Assembly: GCA_022059125.1 (NCBI GenBank)
Contig: JAEUWY010000002.1
Span: 2,976,001 to 3,040,000, forward strand
DNA from: Corynespora cassiicola
Lineage: Eukaryota; Ascomycota; Dothideomycetes; Pleosporales; Corynesporascaceae
Direction of reading: 5' to 3'
Length of the DNA: 64,000 nt
Shown: one piece after another, positions 21,335 to 33,791 of the stretch
Numbering within the stretch: position 1 is the stretch's first letter
Layout: the number at the start of each line of letters is the position of its first letter
Translations under genes and position numbers: made by a program
Notes under the pieces: generated by a model
What the model saw: the letters and a program-made list of their open reading frames with translations, nothing else
Told to the model about the DNA's origin: nothing
The model's database searches: none

Positions 21335-23917
21335 CTACTCCTGTTTCGTGTTCACCACCTCGGGCTGCCCGGAGCTACCGGTGCTCACATTGGCCAGCTT
21401 GGTTTCGATGCCCGCAATGGCGCTGTCTACCGCCGCCGCAACGTCCACGTGGAAGAAGGGCCTGTTCTGGCCGTGAAGCGTGGTGACCTTGCTAGGGAAG
21501 AAACCGCCCTTCTCCTCGCCGATCCTCGCAATCTCGTCTTGAGCTTCCACATCGTCCGCATTTGCCCCATCCCTCGGCGGCCTTGACGTGTCCAATGCAG
21601 CGAAGCTGTAGGTAGGGTTCCAGTGTTTGCGGTTGTTGATCTGCTCGGAATCAATGTATCCGAAGCCGGCCGATGTCAAGGCACGCTTCGTCCAGCGGCT
21701 GTTGATGGATGCAAAATGCCATTCGACGGACTCGGGAGCCGCATAGCGGTCAAGTTGGTCGCGGACATCAATCAGGCCTTGGACAGATGTGACATCGAGA
21801 TGATTGACCGAGGAGAAATCGAGGATAATGGCACGCAGTATAGGGCGGTTGTCGTCGAGGTTGATTTGCTGGCCACGGCGCGGTCCAGGGTCATTCCACG
21901 GGCGGTCCTAAAAAAAAGTCAGCAGCTGCTAAAATCACAAGATGGCATACATACGCCAATCTTCGAATAACGGTCCAGAGTGGTCGGGCGAGCAATGGCC
22001 TGGGCGTGCTCCACGAGATCATCCATGTAGCCCTGTTGGTTGATGTAGGAGAAGCTCTCCGTGAACCTGAAGATGAGGATTCCGGGATAAGGTGACTCGG
22101 GCTCGATCAGAGGGTTGGATCCATCCTTGTGGTTGATTGGAATGTAAGCCTCACGAGAAGGAGTCTCTTCAGAGCCTGGGCCATAGGCGTCTCCCTTGCG
22201 AGCGATGGCGTCGGGAGATGCAGTGTAGATGCGCACCCTTCCCAGGACGGTGCCGTGAGTGAAGAGCTGGCGCCAAAGGAGAAGAGCAAAGGACGCGGCA
22301 ATGGCCACGTAAATTCCATTTTCAATGTTGGTGAAGATGGTCACCAACACGCCTGCAAAGAAGATGACGACCTCCAGAGGAGAAGTCTCCCAGAATTGAT
22401 ACACAACCTGAGGTGGAGTGATCAAATCTCCCACGGCGTGAATAATGATGGCCGCCAACGAGGCTGAGGGAATGTAGAAAAAGACTGCCGTCAGGGCATA
22501 CAGAGCCAGCAGGACAATTACAGCGGTAAAGATACCGGCAAGAGGAGTGCGGACACCAGCCTTGGACTTGATGGCGGTACGCGAGAAGGAGCCGGTGGCG
22601 GGGTACGCGCCGAGAAAGGGTCCGAATACGTTTGTGAATCCGACGGCCACGAGCTCCTGCGACGGGTTGATGACATAGTTGTTGATGCGGCCGAAAGATT
22701 TGGAGATGGCAATATGTTCCAAGATCAACACGATGATGGTGACTGGCAGATCTGGGGCAATGGCGGAGACGAGCTCGGTATTGAGCTTCGGCGCACCGGT
22801 GTGCTGGAAACCACGGGGTACCTTGCCGAGGATCTTGAACTTTGCCTTTTTCGCATCTCCATTGACGTTGCGGTTGGAGAGCCAGCTGATCAAAATGTAC
22901 AGCAAGATGACAAACGCCATGCGCAGAGTCGAAAGGAAAAACCAGAGCTTCTTCTTGGATGGCTGCTTTGATGACATGAAGTTGCAGAAGATGCGGATGG
23001 CGTAGAGCAGAAATAGGGCACTCAGGCCCATGGCAGCGTCGAGCTTGGTCCTGGGGAGGCCCTTAAGGGTGTCGATAATCACCAGGTAAGTAGCGCCGCG
23101 AGTGTTGACGCCGCTGATACCCATCATCGTCGGAACCTGACCTGCCGCAATGCTAACTGCAGCTCCCGTCATAAACGAGGTGATGGCGACGAGGGGAATG
23201 AGCTCGACAATTCTTCCGAGCCTCAGCAAGCCGATTCCGAGCAGAACAGCTCCCGCAATGACGGAAAGCGCTCGTGCAATATCAACTGGTTCGAGCTCAG
23301 GGTGTTCGGCGGTGACCTTGATGACAATGTTTCCTACAATGGTCGACATGACGGCTACCGTCTATTTCGGTCAGCTTTGCTGTGCCCATTGGTTGGGATA
23401 CGCACTCCAATGGTGATGTCCTTGGACGTAGCAAACAGCCAGTACAGAATGAAGCCTGTGAAACTCGTGTACAGCCCATACTCTGGCGGCAACTTAGCCA
23501 AGATGGCGTAGGCCATACCCTGCGGAATCACGACGAAACCGACAGTCACACCTGTCCGTATTAGCTTGCGCCCATCCGCAATGCCATACCGACTCACCCG
23601 CAATTATATCACCCAGGAGCCATGTCAGGTTGTAGTGGAAGATCCAACTCCAAAAGGGAAACAGGCTCCGGAGGTAGCGCTGGAAGGCGCTCAAGCTGGG
23701 CTTGAATTGGGAAATGTATTCGGCCGCCGTGGGCTCTCTCTCGACGTCTGTAGCTGTCAGCAACGTCCAGCTAAAAAAGGATCAGCTTACATGTTTCGAC
23801 AGATGAGATGGACGCCGCGCCCGAATTCTCAAGCGTCTCTTGTGCCCTGCGAGGGTTGGGCTTGATGCCGAGGGCCTTTGCCAAGAAGCGGCCGGAGGTG
23901 CCTGAGTTCCCTGCCAT
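21335..23917 (-). CDS. SulP-family sulfate permease with C-terminal STAS domain
   Basis: High-affinity sulfate uptake at the plasma membrane, the first step of sulfate assimilation. Five exons (23917-23791, 23747-23598, 23551-23406, 23361-21955, 21907-21335; introns 43-47 nt) give 800 aa. The core motifs are in order: TVGFVVIPQGMAYAILAKLP with PEYGLYTSF, the TVAVMSTIVGNIV rebuilt by splicing, and GFTNVFGPFLGAYPATGSF. About 10-12 membrane helices lie within residues 75-560. The STAS domain spans the last two exons (ILRAIILDFSSVNHLDVTSV, then a glycine-rich tail). The length of 800 aa is typical of fungal CYS-14/SutB proteins. TATATATA at 23960-23967 lies 43 bp upstream of the ATG on this strand. 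The transported anion is inferred from the family. Confidence 0.92.
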
Positions 23918-26168
23918 GACTGCGAACTGAGTACCATGAGCCCGGACAGCAGGCTACAGTATATATATGCCGGTCTAATTGAAATTGGATCGCCGTGGAG
24001 ATAGTGAATGCAGTCGCCGCAGCGTCCAGGTTGTGGGCGAGCCGAGCATGGCGCTCCAGATCTTAACCCATGAAGGTACCACAAGCGCTGCAGGCGGGGT
24101 GCAACCACCAAGACGGGCGCATCCGACATGCCATCATACCTTGGCGTGGGTGGTAATGGAGAGATTTGTCTTTGAAAATGGCCAGCTCCTTCTCGCCAGC
24201 GCCATGGTGATAGGTGCTTTCGTGTGAGCCGACACTCCACAGGCCCGGGTCAATTAGGGCCTGCGTCGCATGATCTGGGCCCTCAAGCTTTTCCTCAGCC
24301 ATTACGTGCTCCAGTGTTAAGATTTGTGTCGTCCTTGAGGATGGCAACCAAGAGCTTGTGAGGTCTAGGCAAAGAGGGGAGGCAGAAATGGCGCGCGAGG
24401 CGTGCTTGGGTGCGGCGCTGAAAGGACCGGGGCTGATTCATTGGCAGACTGGCGTCCTCTTTGGCAATGGTAACTCGAGGTCTAGGAACCGTAAAAATGC
24501 GCGAAAAACGGGCACAACGTCGTGGTTTTCAACCTCTCAACAACCGCAAACATGCTTAGGAAGAGGGGAGGCCAACGATGGAGACCTTTTTTGCTAGCCC
24601 GCCCCGACGGGGAAGCGTGCTGGGAGTGGTGCATGGGTTAGCATCGCGTACATCTCACGCAATTCCGCCATGCGATTGCGATATCAAGCTCGGTGGTTTG
24701 GCGACTTGGCGCGAGCCCTTGGCCCTTCGAGAAGCTCATCAACACCACCACGCCGAAGCCACCAGTCTATGCGCTTTGCTTGTGACTGCGGAGCACAGAT
24801 GAAAACGTTTGAATTTTGCGAAAGAAGCAAGTTGAGACTCGGTCCGTGGTGCTCAGACGCATGGACACCCCCAAAGTACTAATGCATACGCTTGATCGGG
24901 ACGAGATCTTGGGCGAGGCTTATTTCCACCTGAGCATCAGATGTGAGCTGAAGCACGCTGGCACAAGTTTGATCGCTTCCACGACCACGACACTGTTCGA
25001 AGCCACATTTTTGGGCTTTCGATAGCACATGCTCTAGAGTTTTGGGCCAGCCCGGGCTTTGTGACGAAAATAATCCCCACGGGTAGGCTCTCGCCCACCC
25101 AGCAACCACAGCTCTGGACCGCCTGCATCGACCGCTCGCCAATTCAAGGGACCGGCCGTGTCTGATAGGTAGGCATTACATCTCCGAAAGCGATGTGCAT
25201 GCTGCTCGCCTGGGATAACCGGAGGTACCAGCAAAACTCTGTCTGCACTTGTCATGGGCCAGGGCAGGGCAAGCAAGAGCCGGCTACCTGATGTCTGCGC
25301 GCATCATGTCGTTGTGATCTGCCCGTCCCCTGTAGAGCCGTCTCGGTCAGGCCGCAGATGTCTTTGACAAGCGAGGGGTGACATTGTATTGGGGATTAGG
25401 TTCCCGATTCGTAATCAATCAGCTAAAAACACGCAGGCTTGCAGCGTAGATGGATCTCGGGTAGTATGTAAACATAAACGGCTCCACCTCAAGCTCAGAG
25501 AGTCGTGAAGAAGCTTGGGCTACGTCAGTACAGGTTGGAGGTGGGATGGCCGTTACGTACAACGTCGTCCCGCCGCCGGCGGTGCGAGATCGTCGCTCGG
25601 GAGGTTTTCTTATCTGGTCCAGTTTGCATGGCATGAAAGTTTCGATGATGATCTAGACGGAGGACCTTGAAGGTTGAGGAGGCCACAAGGAATCCGCGAC
25701 GCGGATGTCTTGGCGCACGTTTTCGTGATGCCGACTTCCATCTCGGCTCCTTTGACTTCGCGACAACATCGCCTTTCGCCATGGCACCAACGCCAACACG
25801 GTTTGACGTCCCCCACAAATTGACGATGAATCGGATCAGACCGCGATTGCCAGGGCCCCTTCCGATGACCCTGGAGACTGCAAACTATCCTCCAGTGGAC
25901 CCTGGGACTGGCACCTTACTCGTCGGCCCGTTCCCCAGCTAAATGCACGTGTATTTTCTACCCCCAGGCCATTTCCAGACCGTTGTAAGGACAAGAAGGC
26001 AATATCAGCTTGATATCGCGTCGCGATGTAGTCCATATGCAAATGTCAATTGAGCCTTTCAAGGCGCCTGGTTGTTCCGAGTTACCCGCGGGGTAAATCA
26101 CATGACCGTTCCTTCAACCCGTTTTCTGACAGTGACAGTGAGTCAGATGGGCTGCACTTCATCTTTGA
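23918..26168. promoter_or_regulatory. long divergent intergenic region (2.25 kb)
   Basis: This lies between the sulfate permease and the MFS exporter, which diverge. It has a TATATATA at 23960-23967 for the permease. No complete gene, tRNA or transposon ends were recognised. Short open frames are scattered without frame or start support. No palindromic CYS3-type ATGRYRYCAT was found near the permease start. Confidence 0.35.
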
Positions 26169-27998
26169 ATGCCCAGTATGGCCTCTATAATCCAAAGGGA
26201 CAGCGCTGTCCATGACCTCGAACTCCAGCATATCTCTGCTCCAGCAGAGAGAACAACCCAGCCCCCTTCAGCTGCGAGCAAGATGGGACAAGCCACCCAG
26301 GTACCCCACGTAAATCGCAGTCAAGATATTACAGATCAAACCTCAAGACTATCGTTTGGTCGCCTCATTTTGGCCTATCTGTGCTTGGCCGCGATATACT
26401 TTATCCAAACCCTCGACATCAACTCGGTAGCCACGGCTCTTCCCGCCATATCACAATCACTCAATGCTGGAACAAGCATAACATGGACTGGAACAGCCTA
26501 TCTCATGGGCCAAGCAGCTTCTCAGGCGCTCTACGGTCGCCTTTCGGACATTTTCGGTCGCAAGCCAGTCCTCATGGCGTGCATTTCTGTTCTCGTTTTC
26601 GGCGACATACTGTGTGGATTTGCTCAAAACATAATTTGGCTGTACATTTGCAGAGGATTAAGCGGTATTGGTGGCGGTGGGATCAGTTCCCTAGTCCAGA
26701 TTACTGTGAGCGACCTCGTGAGTCTCAAGGATCGAGGCAAATATCAGGGCATGCTAAGCGCAGCCATCGGCCTCGGGGCTTCTACAGGTCCATTCATCGC
26801 GGCAAGTATGATCGAAAGAGATGAAGAAAAAGGATGGAGATGGATATTTTGGGTACCACCAATCCTTGCAGTCGCATGCATGGTTGCAATGTGGGTCCTC
26901 CTGCCTCTGAAGCCGGTTACTGGAAGCTGGAGGGAAAAGATTAGGATGATTGACTGGTTTGGGCTTTTCGCTATTGTTGCTGCCATCATGCTTCTGATGA
27001 CCCCCATCAATTCTGGTGGAAGTCTCTGGCCGTGGAACAGCGCCCAAGTCATTGCCATGCTCGTGGTGGGGGCCGTTCTTGTTGTTGCTTTTGCTGTGAT
27101 TGAGAAGCGGGTCGCCCGGATTCCTATCATACCATTACGCCTCTTCACCAATATACCAACAGCGGTACTGCTGATCCAGGGAGCACTGTACGATTTCGCA
27201 TGGCAAGTCGACTTGTACTTTTTGCCGAGCTACTTTCAGGATGTGAGGGGATACAGTCCACACAAGAGTGCGACGTTGATTCTCCCACTTTTGCTTGTTC
27301 AAAGTGCCGCTGGAGTTGTTTCCGGTCCGCTGATGACGAAGCTTGCTAGGTTAGTTAATGTGGTGGCATGTGCTACTTTTACTGACAATGAACAGATACG
27401 GCCCTGTTCTCTATTCTGGAATGGCCCTCTGGGTCTTGGGTGCTGGCCTCAAGATCATCTTCTCACGAACCACTCCAGTTGCCGTGTACGTGGTAGCGCT
27501 GATAATCGAGGGTATTGGAATAGGATTCGTTCATCAGCCTGCCCTGGTAGCTCTACAAGCTCTCTCGAAACCCGAAGATCGCGCTGTTGCGACGTCAACC
27601 CGCAACCTATTCCGCATGCTGGGATCCGTAGCTGGAATGGCAATATCTACCGCTGTTCAGTTTTCCGTCATCACATCGTCTCTTGGCAGTGTTCCGGATG
27701 AAGTGCGGACACGGGTTTCTGAAGGAACCTGGCGCGTCGGGCTCCCAGAGTTGGGCAGCTGGGACAATGCAGTCCTTGACGCAAAGATGAAAGGCATCCG
27801 AGCTGTTTTCACCATCTTGGTACCTCTTGTCGGTCTATGTTTGATAAGCTGTTGGTGAGTAGACTTGATACTTCTTGCTCGATCCACAATAACCATCACA
27901 GGTGGATTCCCAATGTTGTTCTCAAGGGCGACGAGCCTCCGCCACAGCAAGAGCGGCCACAGCCGGAAGACTCAAAGGCCATGGCTAAGAGTGCATGA
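26169..27998 (+). CDS. DHA2-type (14-TM) MFS drug exporter
   Basis: Proton-driven multidrug or toxin efflux pump of the plasma membrane. Three exons (26169-27349, 27396-27854, 27902-27998; introns 46 and 47 nt) give 578 aa. An N-terminal 65-residue hydrophilic tail precedes the first helix (LILAYLCLAAIYFIQTLDIN). TALPAISQSLNAGTSITWTG and YGRLSDIFGRKPVLM (motif A) identify the family. LSAAIGLGASTGPFIAASM is the antiporter motif C. Fourteen helices are plausible. The C-terminus (after intron 2) is a Pro/Gln-rich tail. No biosynthetic core enzyme lies nearby, so this is not evidence of a secondary-metabolite cluster. A second ATG 9 nt downstream is an alternative start. Confidence 0.88.
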
Positions 27999-29637
27999 TC
28001 ATGTTGTCCAGCACATGGACTGGGTATGTACGACGTTTCTTCATTGGCGGCTGACGATGTGTACGGGTGAAGGGTGACTGGACACTTTACCAAGTTCAGC
28101 AGCAGAAAATAGCAGTGACATACCTACTATTCTGCAAATGTGCTTTCATCGATCTGTAAATCTTCCTGATGATGTCACAAACTTCAGCCACATTGGTCTT
28201 TTCAATTTTTTGCATCCTGGCCCTGCTCTTGATTACTCCCCTTGCAATATGCTTCCAATCCAAGGTCTCTGCCAATTCTCTACTTGGACCCCTCATCCGC
28301 AGAAACAGGCAAAAGCATGCTGTCCTTTTTTCTCACAGGCAAGTTATTGTATGGCGAGAAACAGGCCTGGCGATTATTCTATTGCCGTGTCCAATTGCCA
28401 GCCAGAGTCCTCAAGCATCGGAAGAGAAATATACATACCAGCTCTGGAATTATCCGGCGGCTCCATTTTTACACTTTGCCGGCATTGCTCTGGTTACATC
28501 ATAGACCGCAAGACCCCTCGCCTCGGCATCCGAATGGGCCGAGATATACCAACCTGCAAAGCGACTGCTTGGGCGTGTACATGCCTGTGTTGGGCGCCTA
28601 CCCCGAAAACAGCGAGGAAAAAACCGACCTACTCCGGTCTCTGGATCCACCACGAGTTCAAGAGGGCTGTAAAGCGTCATACTGTGATTTCGTCAGGCAT
28701 GGGAGATAAATGGACGATCACAAGAGTGTCGTGGCGGTGCACACTACATTTAGGTGTGGCGTTACCGCGTGGGCAAGCCACCGCACCCCTGCCGAGAGAC
28801 ATGTCGCACTGCAACCCTTTCCCCGAGTTGTGAGTCGGCGGAAGGCATGCCCAAGTAGCACTAGTCTACACGGTGCAAAAGAGGACACAACTATCCGTGT
28901 GCCTGCACAACCAGCCAACGCCTTGGTGCCTCGCTTTCCACCCGTGGTTACAATATTGGCTGATTCTGCCTAACCCGGGCGATCCGGGTCAGCACTCTCT
29001 CTACGCAACGGGATCAGCAGCTTCGGGCGGGAAGGCTGTGCACAATACTTTGTTGCGATGACGCGGAGTCATCATAAGCCGCCGAAAAAAATTGGAATCA
29101 GGGCTGGGACATCCACTGTGCACACGTGGTTGCATCTGGTGAGTTGCGAATACGATGGCGGCATGGTGTGTTGATTATGCGAGCGTCTATACGAGTGGCG
29201 AGTGTTGCAAAACGGCCGCGACTATCGATTCGTCTACTCCGGGTTAGCTGAGGAGATAACGAGCCAGGAAAAAATAATTGTGCCGTTATTCGTCGCTTTA
29301 TTCTGGCAAAACATGTTCTGAGTGTAGTTGTCACCATGGCACAAGGCGAGGATAAGGAGAGTATTAAGTTGGATAGTTCTGAGATTCCACTATTGACATT
29401 TCCACCCATCTCTATGAAAAAAAAATGACACAAATATTCCCAATCAAACGCCGAGGCTATGCAAGGTAAAGGAATGGACGCTATGCTATACTATTATGAT
29501 ATTAAGGACAGTAGTGGCGGATAGCCCGCGATATTAAGGTACCTATGCGTGGCGTGTGGCCTAATCCAGAACGGCGTAATCGCAGCATTCTTGTGATTCC
29601 CAAACGCCTTTTGCCATCATCTCAATCATTGGCCCCT
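27999..29637. other. intergenic region, 1.6 kb, convergent
   Basis: This lies between two convergent 3' ends. A hydrophobic open frame starts at 28169 (MMSQTSATLVFSIFCILALL, ends 28504), but nothing around it supports a full gene. Around 29040-29560 the sequence is AT-rich without ORFs. No gene is called. Confidence 0.35.
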
Positions 29638-31230
29638 CTAGTAGCCGTAGCCGTAGTGGGGAGTGTAGCCAGTAGGCTTAGGTCCAGCGTGGGACGAGTT
29701 GGGGGTGCTGGAAGGACCGTTGGTGGGGTAGGGGACGGAGCCAGTGGGGTGGGGAAGGCTAGGAGAAGAGCTGGCGCCGGTGCCGACGGGGGGCTTGGGG
29801 CCGGCAGGAGTAGAGTGAGGAGGCTTGGGACCAGCGGGAGTCGAGTGCCCAGGCTTGCCACCGGCGGGAGTCGAGGGCTTGGGACCAGCGGGAGTGGACT
29901 GAGCATAGCCAGTAGGAGTGACGGTCACAGTGAAGGAAGTGACGCTGCCGTGCTCGGTGACGGTGTAGGTCTTGGTCTCGCAGGCGTGGCAGGGCTCGGG
30001 GGCGCCAACAGTGACGGTGACGGTGACCGGGGCAGGGCAGTTCTCGGGAACAGGGACGACGGGAGTCACAACCGGGGGCTGGGGAGCAGGAGTGACAACC
30101 GAAGGCTGGACGGGGTAGACGGGAGAGTGCTCAGCAGGAGTAACAACCGGAGGCTGGGGAACAGGAGTGCCAGCAGCAGGGGCAGTGGGGTAGATGACCG
30201 TGTTGGTGACAATGGTAGTAGGGTAGTACGAGGCAGTCAGGTAGGTCGAGTAGATGACAGAAGGACCGTTGTGGCCAACAGGAGTGGAGCATGGCACAAA
30301 GGTGTAGGTGGTCGTGGTGATGGTCGTAGGGACGGTGATGGGGGCAGGACCGGAGGGGTAGCCGGCTGGCTGGGAGGGAGCCGGGTGAGAAGGAGCCGGG
30401 GTAGGCTCATGGTGGCATCCGGCCTTGCAAGAAGTGATGGTGACGGTGCTGGTAGTCAAGGTGGTGATGACCTGGGTGCCGTGGGTCTGGGTCACGGGGC
30501 AGACCGTCGTGGTGGTGTAGGTGGTGATCACTTCAGTCTCGGTGGTGGGGTAGCCAGTCGGGTGGGGAGGCTTCGAGCTGGGGTGAGGGGGCTTGGAACT
30601 GACGCCAGTCGAGAGAGGGGGGTGAGGGTACTCCTCGCCCTTGGTGGTGGTGGGCTTGGGCGGCTTCGAAGAGGCACCGGTGGAGAGCGGTGGGTGGGGG
30701 TACTCATCGCCCTTGGTGGTAGTAGGGTGAGGAGGCTTCGAGGATACGCCAGTGGAAAGAGGCGGGTGAGGGTACTCGGCGCTCTTGGAGCTCACAGGAG
30801 TGGAGGCGGAGTAGGGCGGGTACACAATCGAGCTCGAGGAAGCAGATGGAGAGGGGCTCGATACGGGGTACTCGGGGTAGCCAACAGAGCTCGAGGAAGC
30901 CGACGGAGAGGGGCTCGAGGCGGGATAACCGACAGAGCTCGAAGATGGCAAAGGAGAGGGAGTCGATGCCGGGTACTCAGGGTAGCCGATGGAGCTGGAC
31001 GAGGCGGACGGCGTGGGAGTCGATGCTGGGTACTCGGGGTAACCGATTGAGCTGGAAGAGGGAGCAGGAGTGGGAGTGGATGAGGGCGGGGCCTCGGAAG
31101 AGGACTGGCCGGTTGGGTAGGGGTTGTATCCATATCCATTGCCGTATCCATAGTCACCGCGAGGCCACTCGAGGGGGTTGGCAGCAGCAACGCCAACGAG
31201 GGCAGCGACAGCGACGGTGAAGGATCGCAT
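29638..31230 (-). CDS. secreted repetitive Pro/Ser/Thr/Tyr-rich cell-wall-like protein
   Basis: An intron-free 530-aa protein with an N-terminal signal peptide (MRSFTVAVAALVGVAAANP). Three repeat zones are visible. Residues 58-141 hold five copies of an 18-residue unit (SSSSIGYPEYPASTPTPSA type). Residues 149-216 hold three copies of a roughly 25-residue unit (EYPHPPLSTGVSSKPP type). Residues about 465-510 repeat STPAGPKP. The middle has Thr/Val-rich beta-like stretches with Cys pairs (VITTYTTTTVCPVT, TVTITSCKAGCHH, TYTFVPCSTPVG, EPCHACETKTYTVTEHGS) seen in fungal wall glycoproteins. Both ends are Gly-Tyr rich (GDYGYGNGYGYNPY and PHYGYGY). No C-terminal hydrophobic GPI signal is present. Heavy O-glycosylation is likely. 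The exact role (adhesin, wall structural protein) is unknown. Confidence 0.82.
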   Translation of the reverse strand: MRSFTVAVAALVGVAAANPLEWPRGDYGYGNGYGYNPYPTGQSSSEAPPSSTPTPAPSSSSIGYPEYPASTPTPSASSSSIGYPEYPASTPSPLPSSSSVGYPASSPSPSASSSSVGYPEYPVSSPSPSASSSSIVYPPYSASTPVSSKSAEYPHPPLSTGVSSKPPHPTTTKGDEYPHPPLSTGASSKPPKPTTTKGEEYPHPPLSTGVSSKPPHPSSKPPHPTGYPTTETEVITTYTTTTVCPVTQTHGTQVITTLTTSTVTITSCKAGCHHEPTPAPSHPAPSQPAGYPSGPAPITVPTTITTTTYTFVPCSTPVGHNGPSVIYSTYLTASYYPTTIVTNTVIYPTAPAAGTPVPQPPVVTPAEHSPVYPVQPSVVTPAPQPPVVTPVVPVPENCPAPVTVTVTVGAPEPCHACETKTYTVTEHGSVTSFTVTVTPTGYAQSTPAGPKPSTPAGGKPGHSTPAGPKPPHSTPAGPKPPVGTGASSSPSLPHPTGSVPYPTNGPSSTPNSSHAGPKPTGYTPHYGYGY

Positions 31231-33791
31231 GGCAGTTGAATTTACGCTTGACGGTTGTGATTAGATATTAGATTCTCTGGGAGATGGGCTCAAGCGATTG
31301 GCGAGGAGCGGATCTGGCGAGGAACGAATGTCTGATCGAGGACGAACAAAGAAAAGCGAATGTGGTTAGGAAACTGTATTAGCTGTTTGGTGATGGTGGG
31401 AGTACAGAGGCGAAGGACGAGAGGCATCTTTATACAGAGTGACGCGCCAGGTATCCAGGCGATTCCATCATGGCTGATCAAGTTAGTGTCACTTCTTTGT
31501 CACGGTCCATCACAGTCACCATCTCTCGCCATTCTCGGAGGCTTGCCTTTACGAGGCAACCTTCTAGAGAATACGGCCAGAGTCGATAGCGTGAGCAGGG
31601 TAGCTGAGCAGAGATGGGCTCGGTTGGCACAGCCCTACGCTCAAGGGATGACAGGGGCGCTTCGATGGGCAAGTTTGGTCGGACCCGCGTCCGGACGTCA
31701 TTTCTGTCGGCCGATTCGTCGCCAGATGTGGCTGGAGTCGAGCGCGGGTGGGCGGGCACTGAGTGGCATGAGCTGGTGGTTGTGCTCGGCGCCGTCCGGC
31801 TGAGACCCGCCGGCTATTTTTGGGCTGGCCTTGGCGGTTAGTCATGCCCGATCTTGACTAGCGCCCCATCTTTTTCCATGACATCGCAGCTAGCCCTCAC
31901 ACTCCACGTTACCACGCTGCCATCCCAGCTCGCCATCTCCAGACAGCCATGGCCCATGGCGTTTTGAGGCTCTCCAGCCGGCAACCTATCTATTCTCTAG
32001 CCACTGCTCTATTTTCTGCGTCACTAGCAGGCTGCCTGCTTGCTGTTCCTGTCGATCGAACGGCCGTCCTTGAGCCGCATCGTCGCGTCGGCCGCCTGGT
32101 CCCGCCCGGTCCTTCGGTGACCTATCCTCCATGTGGACCATGATAACCAGACTACTCCTCGGCTTGCGAGCACCCTCTGCCGTTGCAGAAATTATTCCTG
32201 CCACCGCAGCGCTACCTTTCAGGAACTGGATGAGCCAATAATTGCCTTTATGCTTACCTGCAGCACACGCGACCCGCGCCTTGTCCCTTCAAGGAAGTGC
32301 ACGCGGTATTATTCACAAACTGTCACTGCATTCGGCTCGGTTCCAGGGCCGTTATACGGGACAAGGCCAAGCTTTCCAGCACTGCGGTTATTTCCATCGC
32401 TAACATGACAGTCGGTCCGTCTCGATACCTGGATCCCCTCAACTTTGACCTCCACACTTTGACCTTCTGGACAGCCCTATGCTGCCATGGCTGATGCTTT
32501 TGTCCATTGCAAAAGAGAGCAATGCTGCTTCCAGACCGCAAGGAGTGGCCCACCTGGATCCACTCGAGTCGTGGATACGGCAAGATGGGGCGTCGACCAT
32601 CGTATTCGCCTGGCCACCCACCTTTGTTTGGACTCCTGCCCAACCATGGACGGCCTTTTTTTACTTTGAAATCTTCCACTTAGGCAAGCGCGCGACGGAG
32701 TACGCCATCTCGTAATCTGACAAACGTACCCACAAGCAGCAAGTCTTGTTTCTTCCAAGCTTTTGGCTAGCTCCAAGACTTTGACATGTTCCCCTCATAT
32801 GGTGACTGATAGTCTGCAGGGTCATGGGCCCTTGCCACCATATCATTTAAAACTGCTTCGGCTTGTTGGGTATCGGCAGTTTGGACCGGGGAACTTGTTT
32901 TTCCACCTAGCCACCATAATCTTCATGCGGTAGGCCGCCGGCCTCGGCGGACCGGAGTATGTCACAATCTGGTGATAATTTGTGATGGGCCAACATCTGT
33001 GGAGCGGCGCTGCCAACTCACGACGAAATGACTGTCCCGCATTGTCCCTGGCAACAGCCTTGGACTATGCGGAGTACCCTAAAAGTCCAGGCTGACGAGC
33101 GCCTCTTCGGCATCTCCTGCTTACCACGGCATGCATCCATTAGATTCTGCGTCATTCGAAGCAACTTTGTCTCATCATGTTCGTTTTTCTCCTGAATTTT
33201 GGCCAAGTTGTGGATCAGCCCGTCCCGATTGCGAGAATTTTCCATTAATAGAATCCTACTCAACACGGCCACCCACTCATGAGGGCGCTTGCACGAGACA
33301 GCCCTGACTACACCCACAAATTTGTTGTCGGTTGTCTTGCCAACTTTCCAAAAGAGATATTCTCGTCTGGTTCCGCTTTTGGGATGCGATCCTGCGCATC
33401 CGGCTTGCCTCGTATGTGCCCGCTCCTCATACCATGCAAGCCGTGCCAAATTCACACGTGTGGAGCTCTGAGTGCCTCTTTTGTCTATTTCTGAGAGTGT
33501 AGAACTGCAACGCGGAACGGCAGAATGCCCCAAGTCGCCTTGGACTGTCAAAATCTAGTTCGAAGTAGAATAATTTCAACTGCCACCATGTCAACCAGTC
33601 GGAAACGGTGGAACAGTATCTCTTTGGACCGAACTGGCCGTTGTTTCCCCTGTATTATGCCTTCGAGAACCGGCCCTCCAGTCGAGGCCCCCGCCAATCT
33701 GCACGGGAGGATGCTTATTGAATGAAAAGGGGTCTTCGGCATTCTTGTGGTGGCCACGTCTAGGCCTTGATTCGAGCGCTTGGCTCCTCGT
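31231..33791. promoter_or_regulatory. long intergenic region (2.56 kb) with a TATA box for the wall protein
   Basis: Read on the minus strand, TATAAA at 31434-31429 lies 199 bp upstream of the wall-protein ATG and is a good promoter candidate. The rest (31500-33791) shows no complete gene. A 177-codon minus frame at 33018-33551 opens with TTG, not ATG, and may be a gene relic (see findings). No repeats with terminal inverted ends were seen. Confidence 0.4.

Noticed and set aside
26169..28000. Drug exporter as part of a secondary-metabolite cluster
   Set aside because: No PKS, NRPS, terpene synthase or tailoring enzyme is seen within the flanking 10 kb.
28138..28833. 231-codon plus-strand frame
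   Set aside because: Cys/Trp-rich composition, overlapping frames of equal length and no splice or domain support. It looks like chance.
29545..31050. 501-codon plus-strand Gly/Arg/Ser frame
   Set aside because: It is the reverse frame of the repetitive secreted protein. A signal peptide exists only on the minus strand.
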